Notes: a model not told the origin generated them from the sequence alone. Counted from the stretch's first letter, positions 53,371 through 63,005 are shown. The stretch: DNA of 64,000 nt from Acholeplasma granularum ATCC 19168 (GCF_000526235.1 NZ_JAFR01000006.1:1-64000), one strand, 5' to 3'. Made by a program: numbers and translations.

Positions 53371-54393
53371 ATGGCTAAAATTGTAACACTTGGAGAAATT
53401 ATGTTAAGACTGTCTACACCAGGAGTTTCTAGATTTGTACAATCAGAAAGTTTTGATGTAGTTTATGGTGGTGGTGAAGCAAACGTTGCTGTGTCTGTTG
53501 CGAATTATGGACATGATGCATATTTTGTAACTAAACTTCCAGATCATGAAATTGGTCAAAGCGCAATTAATGCACTTAGACGTTATGGTGTGGATACATC
53601 ATATGTTGTTCGTGGTGGTGAAAGAGTAGGTATTTATTATTTAGAAACTGGTGCTTCAATGCGTCCATCAAAAGTAATTTATGACCGTGCAAATTCAAGT
53701 ATTGCTACTGCAAAATATAGTGAATTTGATTGGGAAGGAATTTTTAAAGATGCAAAATGGTTCCACTTTTCAGGAATTACACCAGCTTTATCAGATGATG
53801 CAGCAGAACTAACAAAAGTTGCTCTACAACAAGCTAAAAAATTTGGCGTTACAACCTCTGTTGACCTAAACTATCGTAAAAAATTATGGACTCCAGAAAA
53901 AGCACAAAGCATCATGAGACCTTTAATGCAGTATGTTGACGTATGTATTGGTAATGAAGAAGATGCAGAATTAGTTTTAGGATTTAAACCTAAAGGTGTT
54001 GATGTACATTCAGGAAAACTAGATATTAAAGGATACCATACAATATTTAAAGAAATGAAAGAAGCGTTTGGTTTTAAAATGATTGCAACTTCATTAAGAG
54101 AATCATACTCTGCAAACCATAATGGTTGGAGAATATTACTATATGATGGTAATGATTTCTTCGAATCAAAACGTTATGAAATTAACCCAATTGTTGACCG
54201 TGTTGGTGGTGGAGATTCATTCTCAGGTGGTTTAATCCATGGATTATTAACAAGAGGAAATCAAGAAGCATGTGAATTTGCTGCAGCGGCAAGTGCGCTA
54301 AAACATACAATTCCAGGAGATTTCAACCAAGTTTCTGAACAAGAAGTTATGACATTATTAAAAGGGGACGCATCTGGAAGAGTTCAGCGATGA
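53371..54393 (+). CDS. kdgK: PfkB-family kinase, probable KDG kinase (paralogue 2)
   Basis: The 340-residue protein has GEIMLRLSTPG, YGGGEANVAVSVANYG, RPSKVIYDRANSS, DLNYRKKLW and the catalytic RVGGGDSFSGGLIHG. It is very similar to the protein starting at 63006: about 100 of the first 115 residues agree by eye. An AAGGAG site precedes ATG 53371. Its TGA overlaps the ATG of the IclR-type regulator. Following another kinase directly, it may act on a related keto-deoxy sugar acid. Confidence 0.88.
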   Translation: MAKIVTLGEIMLRLSTPGVSRFVQSESFDVVYGGGEANVAVSVANYGHDAYFVTKLPDHEIGQSAINALRRYGVDTSYVVRGGERVGIYYLETGASMRPSKVIYDRANSSIATAKYSEFDWEGIFKDAKWFHFSGITPALSDDAAELTKVALQQAKKFGVTTSVDLNYRKKLWTPEKAQSIMRPLMQYVDVCIGNEEDAELVLGFKPKGVDVHSGKLDIKGYHTIFKEMKEAFGFKMIATSLRESYSANHNGWRILLYDGNDFFESKRYEINPIVDRVGGGDSFSGGLIHGLLTRGNQEACEFAAAASALKHTIPGDFNQVSEQEVMTLLKGDASGRVQR

Positions 54394-55091
54394 AAGAAAA
54401 CAGAAGTGTTAACAGAATCTTATCAATCTTAGAATTAATCGCTGCACATCCTGAAGGTTTAACCCTCGGTCAAATATATCGTGAACTAGATATGCCTAAA
54501 GCAACAGCATATGATTTTTTACAAACGCTTTATAAAGCGGATGCAATATACTATAAAGATCCAAGATTAAAAAATTATGTGATTGGATCTAAGATGTTTG
54601 CTATTGGCTCTGTTTATACTAAAAACTCTAGTTTAATTGAGGCATCTGTTTATGATTTAAGAAACTTTGCTAATGAATATGGAAAAACAGTATTTATTAC
54701 AAAAGAAACAGATGATCATTATGTTCATATCTTTAAATATCAACCAACAAATTCATTAATATTTATTAATGAGGAAATCGGTTTTGTTTCACACGATTAT
54801 GAAATTTCACCTATTGGACGTGCATTTAGAATATTTACTTCAAAACGTAGTGAATTAAATGAAGAAGAAAAACAAGAATATGATCAAAAATTTGTATTAA
54901 GTAATAGTCAACAAGGTCATATTTCACAAATTTGTATACCTGTAAAAAACTTTGAAAACAGAGTTGTTGGTATGATTAGTGTTTCAGATTTATGGCAAGA
55001 TATTCCAGAAAAACCAGAAGTGATTCAAACCCTATTAAACATCTGTAGATCTATTTCAAAAAGATTAGGATATTTAGGTGGGGACATATAA
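54390..55091 (+). CDS. IclR-family transcriptional regulator (KdgR-like)
   Basis: The 233-residue protein has an N-terminal winged helix (SVNRILSILELIAAHPEGLTLGQIYRELDMPKATAYDFLQTL) and an IclR effector domain (YGKTVFITKETDD, ISPIGRAFRIF, ISQICIPVKNFENRVVGMISVS). In enterobacteria the IclR-type KdgR represses pectin genes and responds to KDG. The position between KDG kinase and kdu genes fits that role. The candidate operators at 40293 and 51657 resemble KdgR boxes in layout (AAAC...GTTT). It overlaps its neighbours on both sides. Confidence 0.88.
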   Translation: MKENRSVNRILSILELIAAHPEGLTLGQIYRELDMPKATAYDFLQTLYKADAIYYKDPRLKNYVIGSKMFAIGSVYTKNSSLIEASVYDLRNFANEYGKTVFITKETDDHYVHIFKYQPTNSLIFINEEIGFVSHDYEISPIGRAFRIFTSKRSELNEEEKQEYDQKFVLSNSQQGHISQICIPVKNFENRVVGMISVSDLWQDIPEKPEVIQTLLNICRSISKRLGYLGGDI

Positions 55092-55905
55092 AATTGGTGT
55101 GCGCGCCCATGATATTGGTAAATTAAGCGCACACGATTTAGCAAACGCTGTAAAATCATTTGGGTTTGATGGTGTACAGTTAGTTTTTCCAAAAGCACTT
55201 GGTAAAAATGTATTAGATGTAAACTTATATGAAGTTAAAAGTTCCTTTAATGATTCTATTATGTTACTTGGTGCATATTTTAATATGATTCATCCTGATA
55301 GTAGTGAAATTCATAAGGGTATTGATAATTTCATTAACAATATACATGCCGCTAATAAACTCAATGTTAAGTATGTTGCAACTGAAACAGGTTCACTCAT
55401 GGGAAGTCCGTGGGGTTATGTTCCTGAAAATCATAGTGACGAATCTTTTAATAAAGTTAAAGTAGTTACAAAAAAACTATTAGAAGTTGCTGAAGAATAT
55501 AATGTTAATGTATTAATAGAAGGAGCTTTTGCTCACACAATTTATAGTCCACAAAGACTACATCAACTAGTAACTGAATTAAATCATCCGAATTTAGATG
55601 TGATTATAGATGTATATAACTTTTTAAATATTGATAACCACTTATCACATGTTGAAATCTTAAAGGATTCATTAAAACTATTAAAGGATCATATTAAAGT
55701 TATCCATTTAAAAGACTACATTGTAGAAGATAATAAACTTAAACAAGTAGGTCTTGGTAAAGGAATTATGAATTATAAAAAAACATTTGAATTGTTGGAA
55801 GAATGCCATAATTCACCCTATTTGGTCTTCGAAGGTGTAAATAAAGAGGACCTAACCTCGAGTTTAGCGTTCATAAATGATATAATAAAAAAAGAAGGAG
55901 AATGA
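55078..55905 (+). CDS. sugar-phosphate isomerase/epimerase-like TIM-barrel protein
   Basis: The 275-residue protein belongs to the AP-endonuclease-2/xylose-isomerase-like TIM barrel family. Metal-ligand-type positions are visible: [32 protein letters not shown] and LVFEGV. The GTG start 55078 follows TTAGGA and overlaps the IclR-type gene. The precise reaction is not evident. The operon (kdu, kdg) points to isomerisation or epimerisation of a uronate or keto-uronate intermediate. It is not a KdgF (a cupin). Confidence 0.7.
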   Translation: MGTYKIGVRAHDIGKLSAHDLANAVKSFGFDGVQLVFPKALGKNVLDVNLYEVKSSFNDSIMLLGAYFNMIHPDSSEIHKGIDNFINNIHAANKLNVKYVATETGSLMGSPWGYVPENHSDESFNKVKVVTKKLLEVAEEYNVNVLIEGAFAHTIYSPQRLHQLVTELNHPNLDVIIDVYNFLNIDNHLSHVEILKDSLKLLKDHIKVIHLKDYIVEDNKLKQVGLGKGIMNYKKTFELLEECHNSPYLVFEGVNKEDLTSSLAFINDIIKKEGE

Positions 55906-55909
55906 TAAT

Positions 55910-56746
55910 ATGAAAATAGATGTAAGATATAATAATCATCCGGAAGATTCAAAAAAATATGACACTCAAAAATTAAGAGAAAGATATTTAATTGAAAAAA
56001 TATTCGTTCAAGATGATTTAACATTAACATATTCACATCATGACAGAATTATTGCTGGAGGAGCTTTCCCAGTAAATAAAGAAGTGAAATTAGGTTTAAC
56101 TAAAGAATTAGGTACTGAGTACTTCTTAGAGCGCCGTGAAATGGGTATTATTAACGTTGGCGGAGACGGCTATATTTTAGTTGATGGTAAGAAATATGAT
56201 ATGGTACACAAAGATGGTTTATATATTTCAAAAGGAATAAAAGAAGTTGTCTTTGGTTCAAATGATAAATCTAAACCTGCTAAATTTTATATTAATTCAG
56301 CACCTGCACATAAAGTACTTCCAATCGTTCATATTCCATTTAAAAATGCGAATCCAAGAAAAGTTGGAGACAATAAAAATTTAAATAGTAGAACAATCTA
56401 CCAATATTTAAATCCTGCTGTATTAGAAACTTGTGCATTACAAATGGGATTAACTGAACTTGAACCAGGTAATGCTTGGAATACAATGCCAGCACATACA
56501 CATGACAGAAGAATGGAAGTATATTTCTACTTTAATTTATCTGATGATGACATCGTGTTTCACTTAATGGGTCAACCACAAGAAACAAGACATATCGTTT
56601 TAAGAAACGAACAAGCAGTAATATCTCCATCATGGAGTATACATGCTGGTTTTGCAACATCAAACTATACCTTTATTTGGGGTATGACAGGTGAAAACCA
56701 AACATATGATGATATGGACTTCATCAAAACTACAGATTTAAAATAA
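55910..56746 (+). CDS. kduI: 5-keto-4-deoxyuronate isomerase
   Basis: The 278-residue protein is a full-length KduI. It converts 5-keto-4-deoxyuronate (DKI), the product of unsaturated galacturonate, to 2,5-diketo-3-deoxygluconate. The cupin zinc site is H-T-H in [15 protein letters not shown] with its following Glu; other markers are [21 protein letters not shown] and [28 protein letters not shown] lies just upstream. Next to kduD, giving the standard DKI branch of pectin catabolism. Confidence 0.96.
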   Translation: MKIDVRYNNHPEDSKKYDTQKLRERYLIEKIFVQDDLTLTYSHHDRIIAGGAFPVNKEVKLGLTKELGTEYFLERREMGIINVGGDGYILVDGKKYDMVHKDGLYISKGIKEVVFGSNDKSKPAKFYINSAPAHKVLPIVHIPFKNANPRKVGDNKNLNSRTIYQYLNPAVLETCALQMGLTELEPGNAWNTMPAHTHDRRMEVYFYFNLSDDDIVFHLMGQPQETRHIVLRNEQAVISPSWSIHAGFATSNYTFIWGMTGENQTYDDMDFIKTTDLK

Positions 56747-56763
56747 TATAAGGAGAATAAAAT

Positions 56764-57537
56764 ATGGCATATATTGATAAATTTTCATTAAATGGAAAAG
56801 TTGCATTAATAACTGGAACATCCACAGGTCTTGGACAAGGTATCACACTTGCTTATGTACAAGCTGGAGCTAAAGTTGTTGGTGTAGACTACATGGCTAC
56901 TCAAGAAGACACAGTAAATAAAGTTAAAGCTTTAGGCGGTGAATTCACACCTGTTCAAAGAGATTTAATTAAAGCAACTCCAGAAGATCTTAAAGAACTT
57001 GTAAAATTAGTTGTTGAAACATACGGTAAATTAGATATTGTTGTAAATAACGCAGGTATTATTTTACGTGAAGACTTAGTAAACTTCTCACAAGATTACT
57101 GGGACCGTGTTATGGCAATTAACTTAGATACAGTATTCTTCTTATCTCAAGCAGCTGCTAACCAATTCATCAAACAAGGTGAAGGTGGTAAAATCATTAA
57201 TATCGCAAGTATGTTATCATTCCAAGGCGGAATCCGCGTACCATCTTATACAGCATCTAAATCAGCTGTAAAAGGTATAACAATGGCATTCGCTAACGAA
57301 TTAGCTAAACATAATATCAATGTTAATGCAATCGCTCCAGGATATATGGCAACAAATAACACACAAGCATTACGTGAAGATGAAACACGTGCTGGTCAAA
57401 TTCTAGAAAGAATTCCTGCAGGTCGTTGGGGAACTCCAGACGATGTTGCTGGTCCAGCAGTATTCTTAGCAAGTGAAGCAGGTTCATACATTAACGGATT
57501 TACATTAGCTGTTGATGGTGGCTGGTTAGCTAGATAA
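56764..57537 (+). CDS. kduD: 2-keto-3-deoxygluconate oxidoreductase (KduD, SDR family)
   Basis: The 257-residue short-chain dehydrogenase has cofactor loop TGTSTGLGQGI, NNAG, catalytic S (NIASMLSFQGG), YTASK (Tyr and Lys) and the terminal FTLAVDGGWLAR typical of KduD. It reduces 2,5-diketo-3-deoxygluconate to KDG with NADH. AAGGAG precedes ATG 56764. Last gene of the KDG operon; terminator follows. Confidence 0.95.
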   Translation: MAYIDKFSLNGKVALITGTSTGLGQGITLAYVQAGAKVVGVDYMATQEDTVNKVKALGGEFTPVQRDLIKATPEDLKELVKLVVETYGKLDIVVNNAGIILREDLVNFSQDYWDRVMAINLDTVFFLSQAAANQFIKQGEGGKIINIASMLSFQGGIRVPSYTASKSAVKGITMAFANELAKHNINVNAIAPGYMATNNTQALREDETRAGQILERIPAGRWGTPDDVAGPAVFLASEAGSYINGFTLAVDGGWLAR

Positions 57538-57558
57538 TTTTTAAATAGAATTATAAAA

Positions 57559-57605
57559 AAATGGAGGCACCGCACCAAATAGATGTGGTATTGCCTCCAT
57601 TTTTA
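57559..57605 (+). terminator. terminator at the end of the KDG operon
   Basis: AAATGGAGGCA (57559-57569) pairs with TGCCTCCATTT (57592-57602), with inner pairing CACC/GGTG and a T-rich tail. Confidence 0.85.
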
Positions 57606-57643
57606 TTTATATAAAAATTAAACTTTAACAAAAAACTTAAAAA

Positions 57644-58456
57644 TTATAAACTAAAATAGTTTTCTAAGAACTTACCAACACCAGCATCATTGTTATCATG
57701 TTCTAATATTTTATCAGCGACTTGTTTAAGTTCGGTTGTACCATTAGGCATTGCAATTCCTAAATTGACACCTTTAATCATTTCAATATCATTTAATCCA
57801 TCACCAAATGCAATCATGTTTTTTTGATCAATTCCAAAGTGATCAGCAACCCAGTTTATTGCAGATAATTTTGATGAATTAAATTTATAGATTTCATAAA
57901 CAGCATGTTTAGAATCATGACCCCATAATCTAAAGCCTAATTCACCTTTTAACTTTTCGGTAATAAAATGTTCGAATTCACTCATAAAAGGTGTGGATAC
58001 TAAATATATCATGCCTGTAGGCGTATGCCATAAATCATTAAAATCTGCATGAATAATTTTAGCATTTTGACTTCCCATAAAGATATTATGTAAACGGTCT
58101 AAATATTTATAAGCATAAATATGATCGCCATATGAATAAAAAGCGGACTCTAAGTGAGGCTTTGTAAAGTTAAAAAGACTATGTGCTATTTCTACTTGGA
58201 TTCCATCTGTTACAATTTGGAATTGAGGATTTTTAGGTTCTCTAATGTTTCCACCGTTATCGGTTATTACAGGGGTTTTCAAATCAAGTTCATTATATAT
58301 ATCAATGGTTGCATGAAATGGTCTACCGGTAGCAAGAACGACCATATGCCCTTTTTCTACTAACTTTTTAATAACCTCCTTATTTTTTTGAGGTACTTTA
58401 GAATCATCATTTAATAACGTGCCATCTAAATCGATAGCAATCAAGTGTTTTTCCAT
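57644..58456 (-). CDS. HAD-superfamily Cof-type phosphatase
   Basis: The 270-residue protein has IAIDLDGTLLNDD (nucleophile Asp), ATGRPFHATIDIYNEL, ITDNGGNI and MIAFGDGLNDIEMI, with a C2-type cap, the Cof/YcsE pattern. Such enzymes dephosphorylate sugar phosphates or cofactors; the substrate is unknown. It is convergent to the KDG operon, so not obviously part of it. Its upstream region (58457-58500) has AAGGGATGG near the start. Confidence 0.9.
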   Translation of the reverse strand: MEKHLIAIDLDGTLLNDDSKVPQKNKEVIKKLVEKGHMVVLATGRPFHATIDIYNELDLKTPVITDNGGNIREPKNPQFQIVTDGIQVEIAHSLFNFTKPHLESAFYSYGDHIYAYKYLDRLHNIFMGSQNAKIIHADFNDLWHTPTGMIYLVSTPFMSEFEHFITEKLKGELGFRLWGHDSKHAVYEIYKFNSSKLSAINWVADHFGIDQKNMIAFGDGLNDIEMIKGVNLGIAMPNGTTELKQVADKILEHDNNDAGVGKFLENYFSL

Positions 58457-58544
58457 ATAACCATCCCTTTCATATATTTCTTTAATTATCGCATATTAAA
58501 TGTATTCTTACAAGTTTATATGCCTAATTATGGCTTAAATATAG

Positions 58545-58550
58545 TATAAT
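58545..58550 (+). promoter_or_regulatory. -10 box of the 58578-rnhB gene group
   Basis: TATAAT at 58545-58550, without a convincing -35. AAGGTAGG follows before ATG 58578. Confidence 0.45.
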
Positions 58551-58577
58551 TTATGTAAAGGTAGGTAATTTCAAGAC

Positions 58578-59354
58578 ATGATATGGGACTTAGGTTTTAT
58601 TCAATTAAATATTGGTTGGCTAATCGCATTTTTTACAGGTGTTGTCTTTGGAGTTATATTGCTTTCTATGTGGTATATCGTTGCAGTGATTGCATCTTTA
58701 AACAAGGGAATGAGACGTACTAAAGTACAAGAAGAAGATATTGATGAAAAAGAGATTCAGTGGCTAATAGAAGATGCACATAAAACATTTAAAAATAAAG
58801 AGTTAAGAAATCGTATAGGATATGGACAACACTTACTAAATACCGCTTTGGAACTCAGTTCTGATATTGCAACTAAGTTTTATCCACGAAGTAAATATCC
58901 ATATTTAGAATTATCTCTTGATGAATCACTTGTATTGTTAAAATATGTTTCTGATAGATTTGATGAATTGTTAGAAAAACCAATATTAAAAATGTTTAAA
59001 GGAATTACTCTGCGCAGATTAATTACATTAAATGATGCTAAAGTAAAACTAGATAAAAACCTACTAGTTCGTACAACAAATAAACTTAAATTAAATGAAA
59101 TATTTAAACAATCGATGATGGCATTAAATGTTGTAAATCCTATCTACTGGTTTAGAAGATTGGTACTTGATAATGTAACCAATGCTGTCATGATAAAACT
59201 TGGATTAGTAATTATATCTCTGACCGGAGAAGAAACATATAAAATATATTCTAAAAAAGTATTTAATCAAGAATCAACAATTGATAGTGGAATTGATGAT
59301 TTATATAATGATATTGAAAAGACCTTAAAGGAGGATGCACCAAGTGAAACGTAA
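58578..59354 (+). CDS. single-anchor membrane protein of unknown function upstream of ftsK
   Basis: The 258-residue protein has one long N-terminal hydrophobic stretch (about 8-42, which could be one or two helices), then a helical cytoplasmic domain. The stretch ATKFYPRSKYPYLELSLDES and following LITLNDAKVKL faintly resembles the helical region found near DUF697/YcjF-type GTPase-associated proteins, but no GTPase motif is present, so I give no family. It overlaps the start of ftsK by 11 bases and likely supplies its ribosome site, so the two are tightly coupled. Confidence 0.5.
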   Translation: MIWDLGFIQLNIGWLIAFFTGVVFGVILLSMWYIVAVIASLNKGMRRTKVQEEDIDEKEIQWLIEDAHKTFKNKELRNRIGYGQHLLNTALELSSDIATKFYPRSKYPYLELSLDESLVLLKYVSDRFDELLEKPILKMFKGITLRRLITLNDAKVKLDKNLLVRTTNKLKLNEIFKQSMMALNVVNPIYWFRRLVLDNVTNAVMIKLGLVIISLTGEETYKIYSKKVFNQESTIDSGIDDLYNDIEKTLKEDAPSET

Positions 59355-61398
59355 AAAGAAAAAAATAGATGTTTATGAGCAAACGTTTAAAATCCCTCAA
59401 ATACCTAAAATTGATGGTATTCGTTCCACTTATAAGTATGTAAAAGAAAGATTTGTATCCCCTCTTTTTGGAAGTGATGTAAAAGATGAGGTTCATGTAC
59501 CATTTGTAGTTAATGTTATCGGCGATAAGGTAAAAAAATATGATGCATTTAGAACTAATCCTAAAATGACAGATGATGAAACTCAAAAAAATGGTGGAAA
59601 ATATTACGAATTTAAAGAATCAATCATTAATAAGGAAACAAGAAAACGAATATTTGGAATTGATTCATATCATAACAAAGATAAAATTGATGAAAAAGAA
59701 GTTCATGAAGTTGAAGAAGATGTCATTAAACCTGTCATTCAAATTGAAAAAGATGAGAACAGCCAGTTACCTCCTTGGATGCGTGGTAAAAATATCGAAA
59801 TCGAACCAATTGAAAAAAGTGAGATTTTAATCGAAACACATGAACGTTCAAAAAAAGATATTCAAGTAAAAACAAACTTCAACCAAAACTATGAAGCTGA
59901 TGATATTAAACCTAATAATCAGTTTAAAGTTGAAAGAAAAGAAGTACCTATTTATTCCAATAGTTTAGAAAAAACTTATGATTTACCACCACTGTCAATA
60001 TTGGGTAAGTTAGAGCGTAATGTTGATGATAAGCCACAATGGTTATTAGAACAAGTAGAAATTATCAATAGAACCTTAAGAGATCATTCAGTAGAAGGTG
60101 AGGTTGCTAATTCTAAAAAAGGACCTACCGTTACCAGACATGAAATCTCTTTAGAACCAGGTGTTCCTGTAAAAAGAATTAGCGCACTTCAAGACAACTT
60201 GATGATGAATTTAGCAGCTAAATCCTTAAGAATTGAAGCACCAATTCCCGGAAAACCTTTTGTAGGTATTGAAGTACCAAACAAAATTGCTGATATTGTA
60301 TCTTTTGGAAATGTAGTCGATCATGCTGACTTTTTAGAAGATCATAATCATCCACTTAAAGTAGCATTAGGAGAAGATATTGACGGTACAAATATTTATG
60401 TTGATATTGCAAAAATGCCACATGGACTGATTGCAGGTGGTACAGGTAGTGGAAAATCTGTTTGTGTGAATTCAATATTAATTTCTTTACTGTTAAAAAA
60501 TAAGCCGGAAGATTTAAAACTTATATTAATAGATCCAAAAATGGTAGAGTTAACACCTTATAATGATCTACCACATTTAATCACGCCTGTTATAACTGAC
60601 CCTAAAATGGCTGCAACTGCACTCAGTTGGGTCGTAGATGAAATGGAAAATAGATACAAAAAATTTGCATCTACACGTTCAAGAGATATAAAAAGTTATA
60701 ACGATAATATAAGTAAAGGCTTTATAGATGAAGAAAAAATGCCTTTAATTGTTATAGTGATTGACGAATTAGCAGATTTAATGATGGTTGCTGCACATGA
60801 TGTTGAGGATGCTATCCAAAGAATAACTCAAAAAGCTAGAGCTGCTGGAATCCATTTATTAGTGGCAACTCAAAGACCAACTGTAGATGTTATTAGAGGT
60901 ACAATCAAATCAAATATTCCAACACGTATTGCATTTAGAGTGTCAAGTTTTACAGACTCTATTACGATTTTGGATAATGCTGGTGCTGAACAGCTATTGG
61001 GACGTGGTGATATGTTACTAAAGGAAGCAGATCGTCCAATACGTCTACAAGGTGCTTTTATTTCTGATAAAGAAATTGATACTGTAATTGACTTTATTAG
61101 AAAGCAAACAAAACCAAATTATGTACTCAAACATGAAGATTTAAAATATATCGTACAAGCTAAAGAAACCATTGATGATGAAATTTTTGCAACAGTGGCA
61201 GAATATGTTGTATTAGAAAACAATTGTTCAATAAATTCAATACAAAAAGAATTTAATATTGGTTTTAACCGTGCTCAAAAGATCGTCACATTACTTGAGC
61301 AATATGGAATCGTATCTAGCCAACAAGCAACAAAAGCACGTGAAGTGTTGGTTACAATGCCAGAATTACGTGAAATACTAGATAAAGCAGGATTATAA
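59344..61398 (+). CDS. ftsK: DNA translocase FtsK/SpoIIIE without an N-terminal membrane domain
   Basis: GTG 59344 lies ten bases after AAGGAGG, better than ATG 59335, giving 684 residues. The motor is intact: MPHGLIAGGTGSGKS with K371, LILIDPKMVELTPYNDLPHLITPV, VIVIDELADLMM, RAAGIHLLVATQRPTVDVI and a C-terminal gamma winged helix (NNCSINSIQKEFNIGFNRAQKIV). It pumps DNA during chromosome segregation. The usual four N-terminal membrane helices are missing; residues 1-200 are charged and probably disordered. The upstream membrane protein may provide an anchor (inference). Confidence 0.93.
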   Translation: MKRKKKKIDVYEQTFKIPQIPKIDGIRSTYKYVKERFVSPLFGSDVKDEVHVPFVVNVIGDKVKKYDAFRTNPKMTDDETQKNGGKYYEFKESIINKETRKRIFGIDSYHNKDKIDEKEVHEVEEDVIKPVIQIEKDENSQLPPWMRGKNIEIEPIEKSEILIETHERSKKDIQVKTNFNQNYEADDIKPNNQFKVERKEVPIYSNSLEKTYDLPPLSILGKLERNVDDKPQWLLEQVEIINRTLRDHSVEGEVANSKKGPTVTRHEISLEPGVPVKRISALQDNLMMNLAAKSLRIEAPIPGKPFVGIEVPNKIADIVSFGNVVDHADFLEDHNHPLKVALGEDIDGTNIYVDIAKMPHGLIAGGTGSGKSVCVNSILISLLLKNKPEDLKLILIDPKMVELTPYNDLPHLITPVITDPKMAATALSWVVDEMENRYKKFASTRSRDIKSYNDNISKGFIDEEKMPLIVIVIDELADLMMVAAHDVEDAIQRITQKARAAGIHLLVATQRPTVDVIRGTIKSNIPTRIAFRVSSFTDSITILDNAGAEQLLGRGDMLLKEADRPIRLQGAFISDKEIDTVIDFIRKQTKPNYVLKHEDLKYIVQAKETIDDEIFATVAEYVVLENNCSINSIQKEFNIGFNRAQKIVTLLEQYGIVSSQQATKAREVLVTMPELREILDKAGL

Positions 61399-61399
61399 A

Positions 61400-62260
61400 A
61401 TGAAACAAGTTCAATGGTTCCCAGGACATATGTTTAAGTCCCTTAGGGAGATTAGAGAAAAAATAAGTTTGATGGATATTGTCTATCTACTTATAGATGC
61501 TAGATTACCATTTAGTAGCATGAATCCAGAAATACTTAAAATTGTTGGTGATAAGCCAACACTTTTACTATTTAACAAAATTGATTTAGCTGATAGAAAA
61601 ACTGTAGATAAATGGGTACAATACTATGAATCACTAGGTTTTTATACACTCTTAATAAATAGTCAAAATGGCTTTAACATCAATAAAATATATAGTCGTA
61701 GTAAAGAGGTACTAGAAGAAAAAATATTGAGAAAACAGTCTAAGGGTATGCAATTTAATCGCGTAAGAGGCATGATTTTAGGGATTCCAAATGTAGGCAA
61801 GTCAACCTTGATAAATAAGCTGGTGTCAAAAAAAGCAACGACTGTAGGCAATAGACCTGGTGTTACCAAAGCTCAACAATGGATTAAAGTTAATCCGAAT
61901 TTTGAACTTTTAGATACACCTGGTGTATTATGGCCAAAATTTGAAGATGAAAATGTAGGTTTTGCACTCGCTATTACAGGGGCAATTAAAGATGATACAT
62001 TACCAATGAATCAGGTGGTTATATATGCCCTTGAGTATTTAAAAGAATTTTATCCAAAAAGACTACAAGAAAGATATGCAATAGAAAATGTTTCAAGTTT
62101 AAGTCCATTAGAAATACTCGATCACATTGGCAAAGTAAGAGGGGCAATTATTAGAGGTGGAGATACAGATTATGAGAGAGTATATTCAATCTTACTAACG
62201 GATATACGTAATAAAAATTTAGGAGCATTAAGTTTTGATAACAGACAATCTAGTATATGA
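61400..62260 (+). CDS. rbgA: ribosome biogenesis GTPase RbgA (YlqF)
   Basis: The 286-residue circularly permuted GTPase needed for 50S assembly. QWFPGHMFKSLREI at the start is diagnostic. G motifs come in permuted order: FNKIDLAD (G4), then GIPNVGKSTLINKL (G1), RPGVTK (G2) and LLDTPGVLWP (G3). It starts one base after the ftsK stop and overlaps rnhB, a common gene order (rbgA-rnhB). Confidence 0.96.
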   Translation: MKQVQWFPGHMFKSLREIREKISLMDIVYLLIDARLPFSSMNPEILKIVGDKPTLLLFNKIDLADRKTVDKWVQYYESLGFYTLLINSQNGFNINKIYSRSKEVLEEKILRKQSKGMQFNRVRGMILGIPNVGKSTLINKLVSKKATTVGNRPGVTKAQQWIKVNPNFELLDTPGVLWPKFEDENVGFALAITGAIKDDTLPMNQVVIYALEYLKEFYPKRLQERYAIENVSSLSPLEILDHIGKVRGAIIRGGDTDYERVYSILLTDIRNKNLGALSFDNRQSSI

Positions 62261-62849
62261 AAAAAAATTATGGAGTGAAGGATATACTTTTATAAGTGGT
62301 GTTGATGAAGCAGGGCGTGGTCCACTTGCAGGACCTGTAGTTGCTTGTGCAGTTATTTTGCCTACAGATTTTTATCATAATGAAATAAATGATTCCAAAA
62401 AAATATCAAAAAACAAGCGAGAAGAACTTAAAAAAATTATTGAAACTCACGCATTATCAATTGGTTATGGAATTGTATCTCATGAGACTATAGATTCAAT
62501 CAATATCTTAGAAGCATCTAGAATAGCGATGGAAGAAGCTATAAATAACCTGAAAATAACACCTGATATATCATTAACTGACTATATGAGGTTAGATAAT
62601 CATAAACATATAGCTATTAAATATGGTGACAGGCTATCCTTTACAATTGCATCCGCAAGCATATTAGCTAAAACAAAACGTGATGAAATTATGGCCCATT
62701 ATGATGAGGTTTATCCAAATTATGGGTTTATTAAGCATCAGGGCTACGGGACAAAACTACACTTAGAAGCTTTAGAAAAATTTGGTCCTTGTAAAATACA
62801 TAGAAAAACATTTAAGCCGATTCAAAAATATATGAGTCCTAATAATTAA
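62235..62849 (+). CDS. rnhB: ribonuclease HII
   Basis: The 204-residue protein removes RNA from RNA-DNA hybrids. TTG 62235 is chosen because TAGGAG sits nine bases upstream, inside the end of rbgA. Catalytic motifs are GVDEAGRGPLAGPVVACAV (Asp and Glu), NDSKKISKNKREEL and, near the C-terminus, YGFIKHQGYGTKLHLEAL. The usual IDG-type block (xxDALxxD) reads SLTDYMRLDN, keeping the acidic pair. Confidence 0.93.
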   Translation: MITDNLVYEKKLWSEGYTFISGVDEAGRGPLAGPVVACAVILPTDFYHNEINDSKKISKNKREELKKIIETHALSIGYGIVSHETIDSINILEASRIAMEEAINNLKITPDISLTDYMRLDNHKHIAIKYGDRLSFTIASASILAKTKRDEIMAHYDEVYPNYGFIKHQGYGTKLHLEALEKFGPCKIHRKTFKPIQKYMSPNN

Positions 62850-63005
62850 TTTTATTAATACTCTACTTTGATTTTATTTTATTTATTAATCAACTAGTGA
62901 TATAATAAAACAAACGGTATAATAAACAATTATAAGACAATTATACGTATAAAACAAAATGATACGTTATAATAGACAAAAAGGATAAGGAAAAGGAGTA
63001 AATAA
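62850..63005 (+). promoter_or_regulatory. promoter/operator region of the third KDG kinase gene
   Basis: Three TATAAT boxes lie at 62901-62906, 62918-62923 and 62968-62973. A palindrome TTATACGTATAA spans 62941-62952, followed by ACAAAATGATA (62954-62964), which also occurs at 51657-51667 before the aldolase gene. AAAAGGAG precedes ATG 63006. No terminator for rnhB is evident in this region. Confidence 0.45.

Noticed and set aside
59335-59343. ATG 59335 as the ftsK start
   Set aside because: It is only one base from the AAGGAGG site; GTG 59344 has normal spacing.
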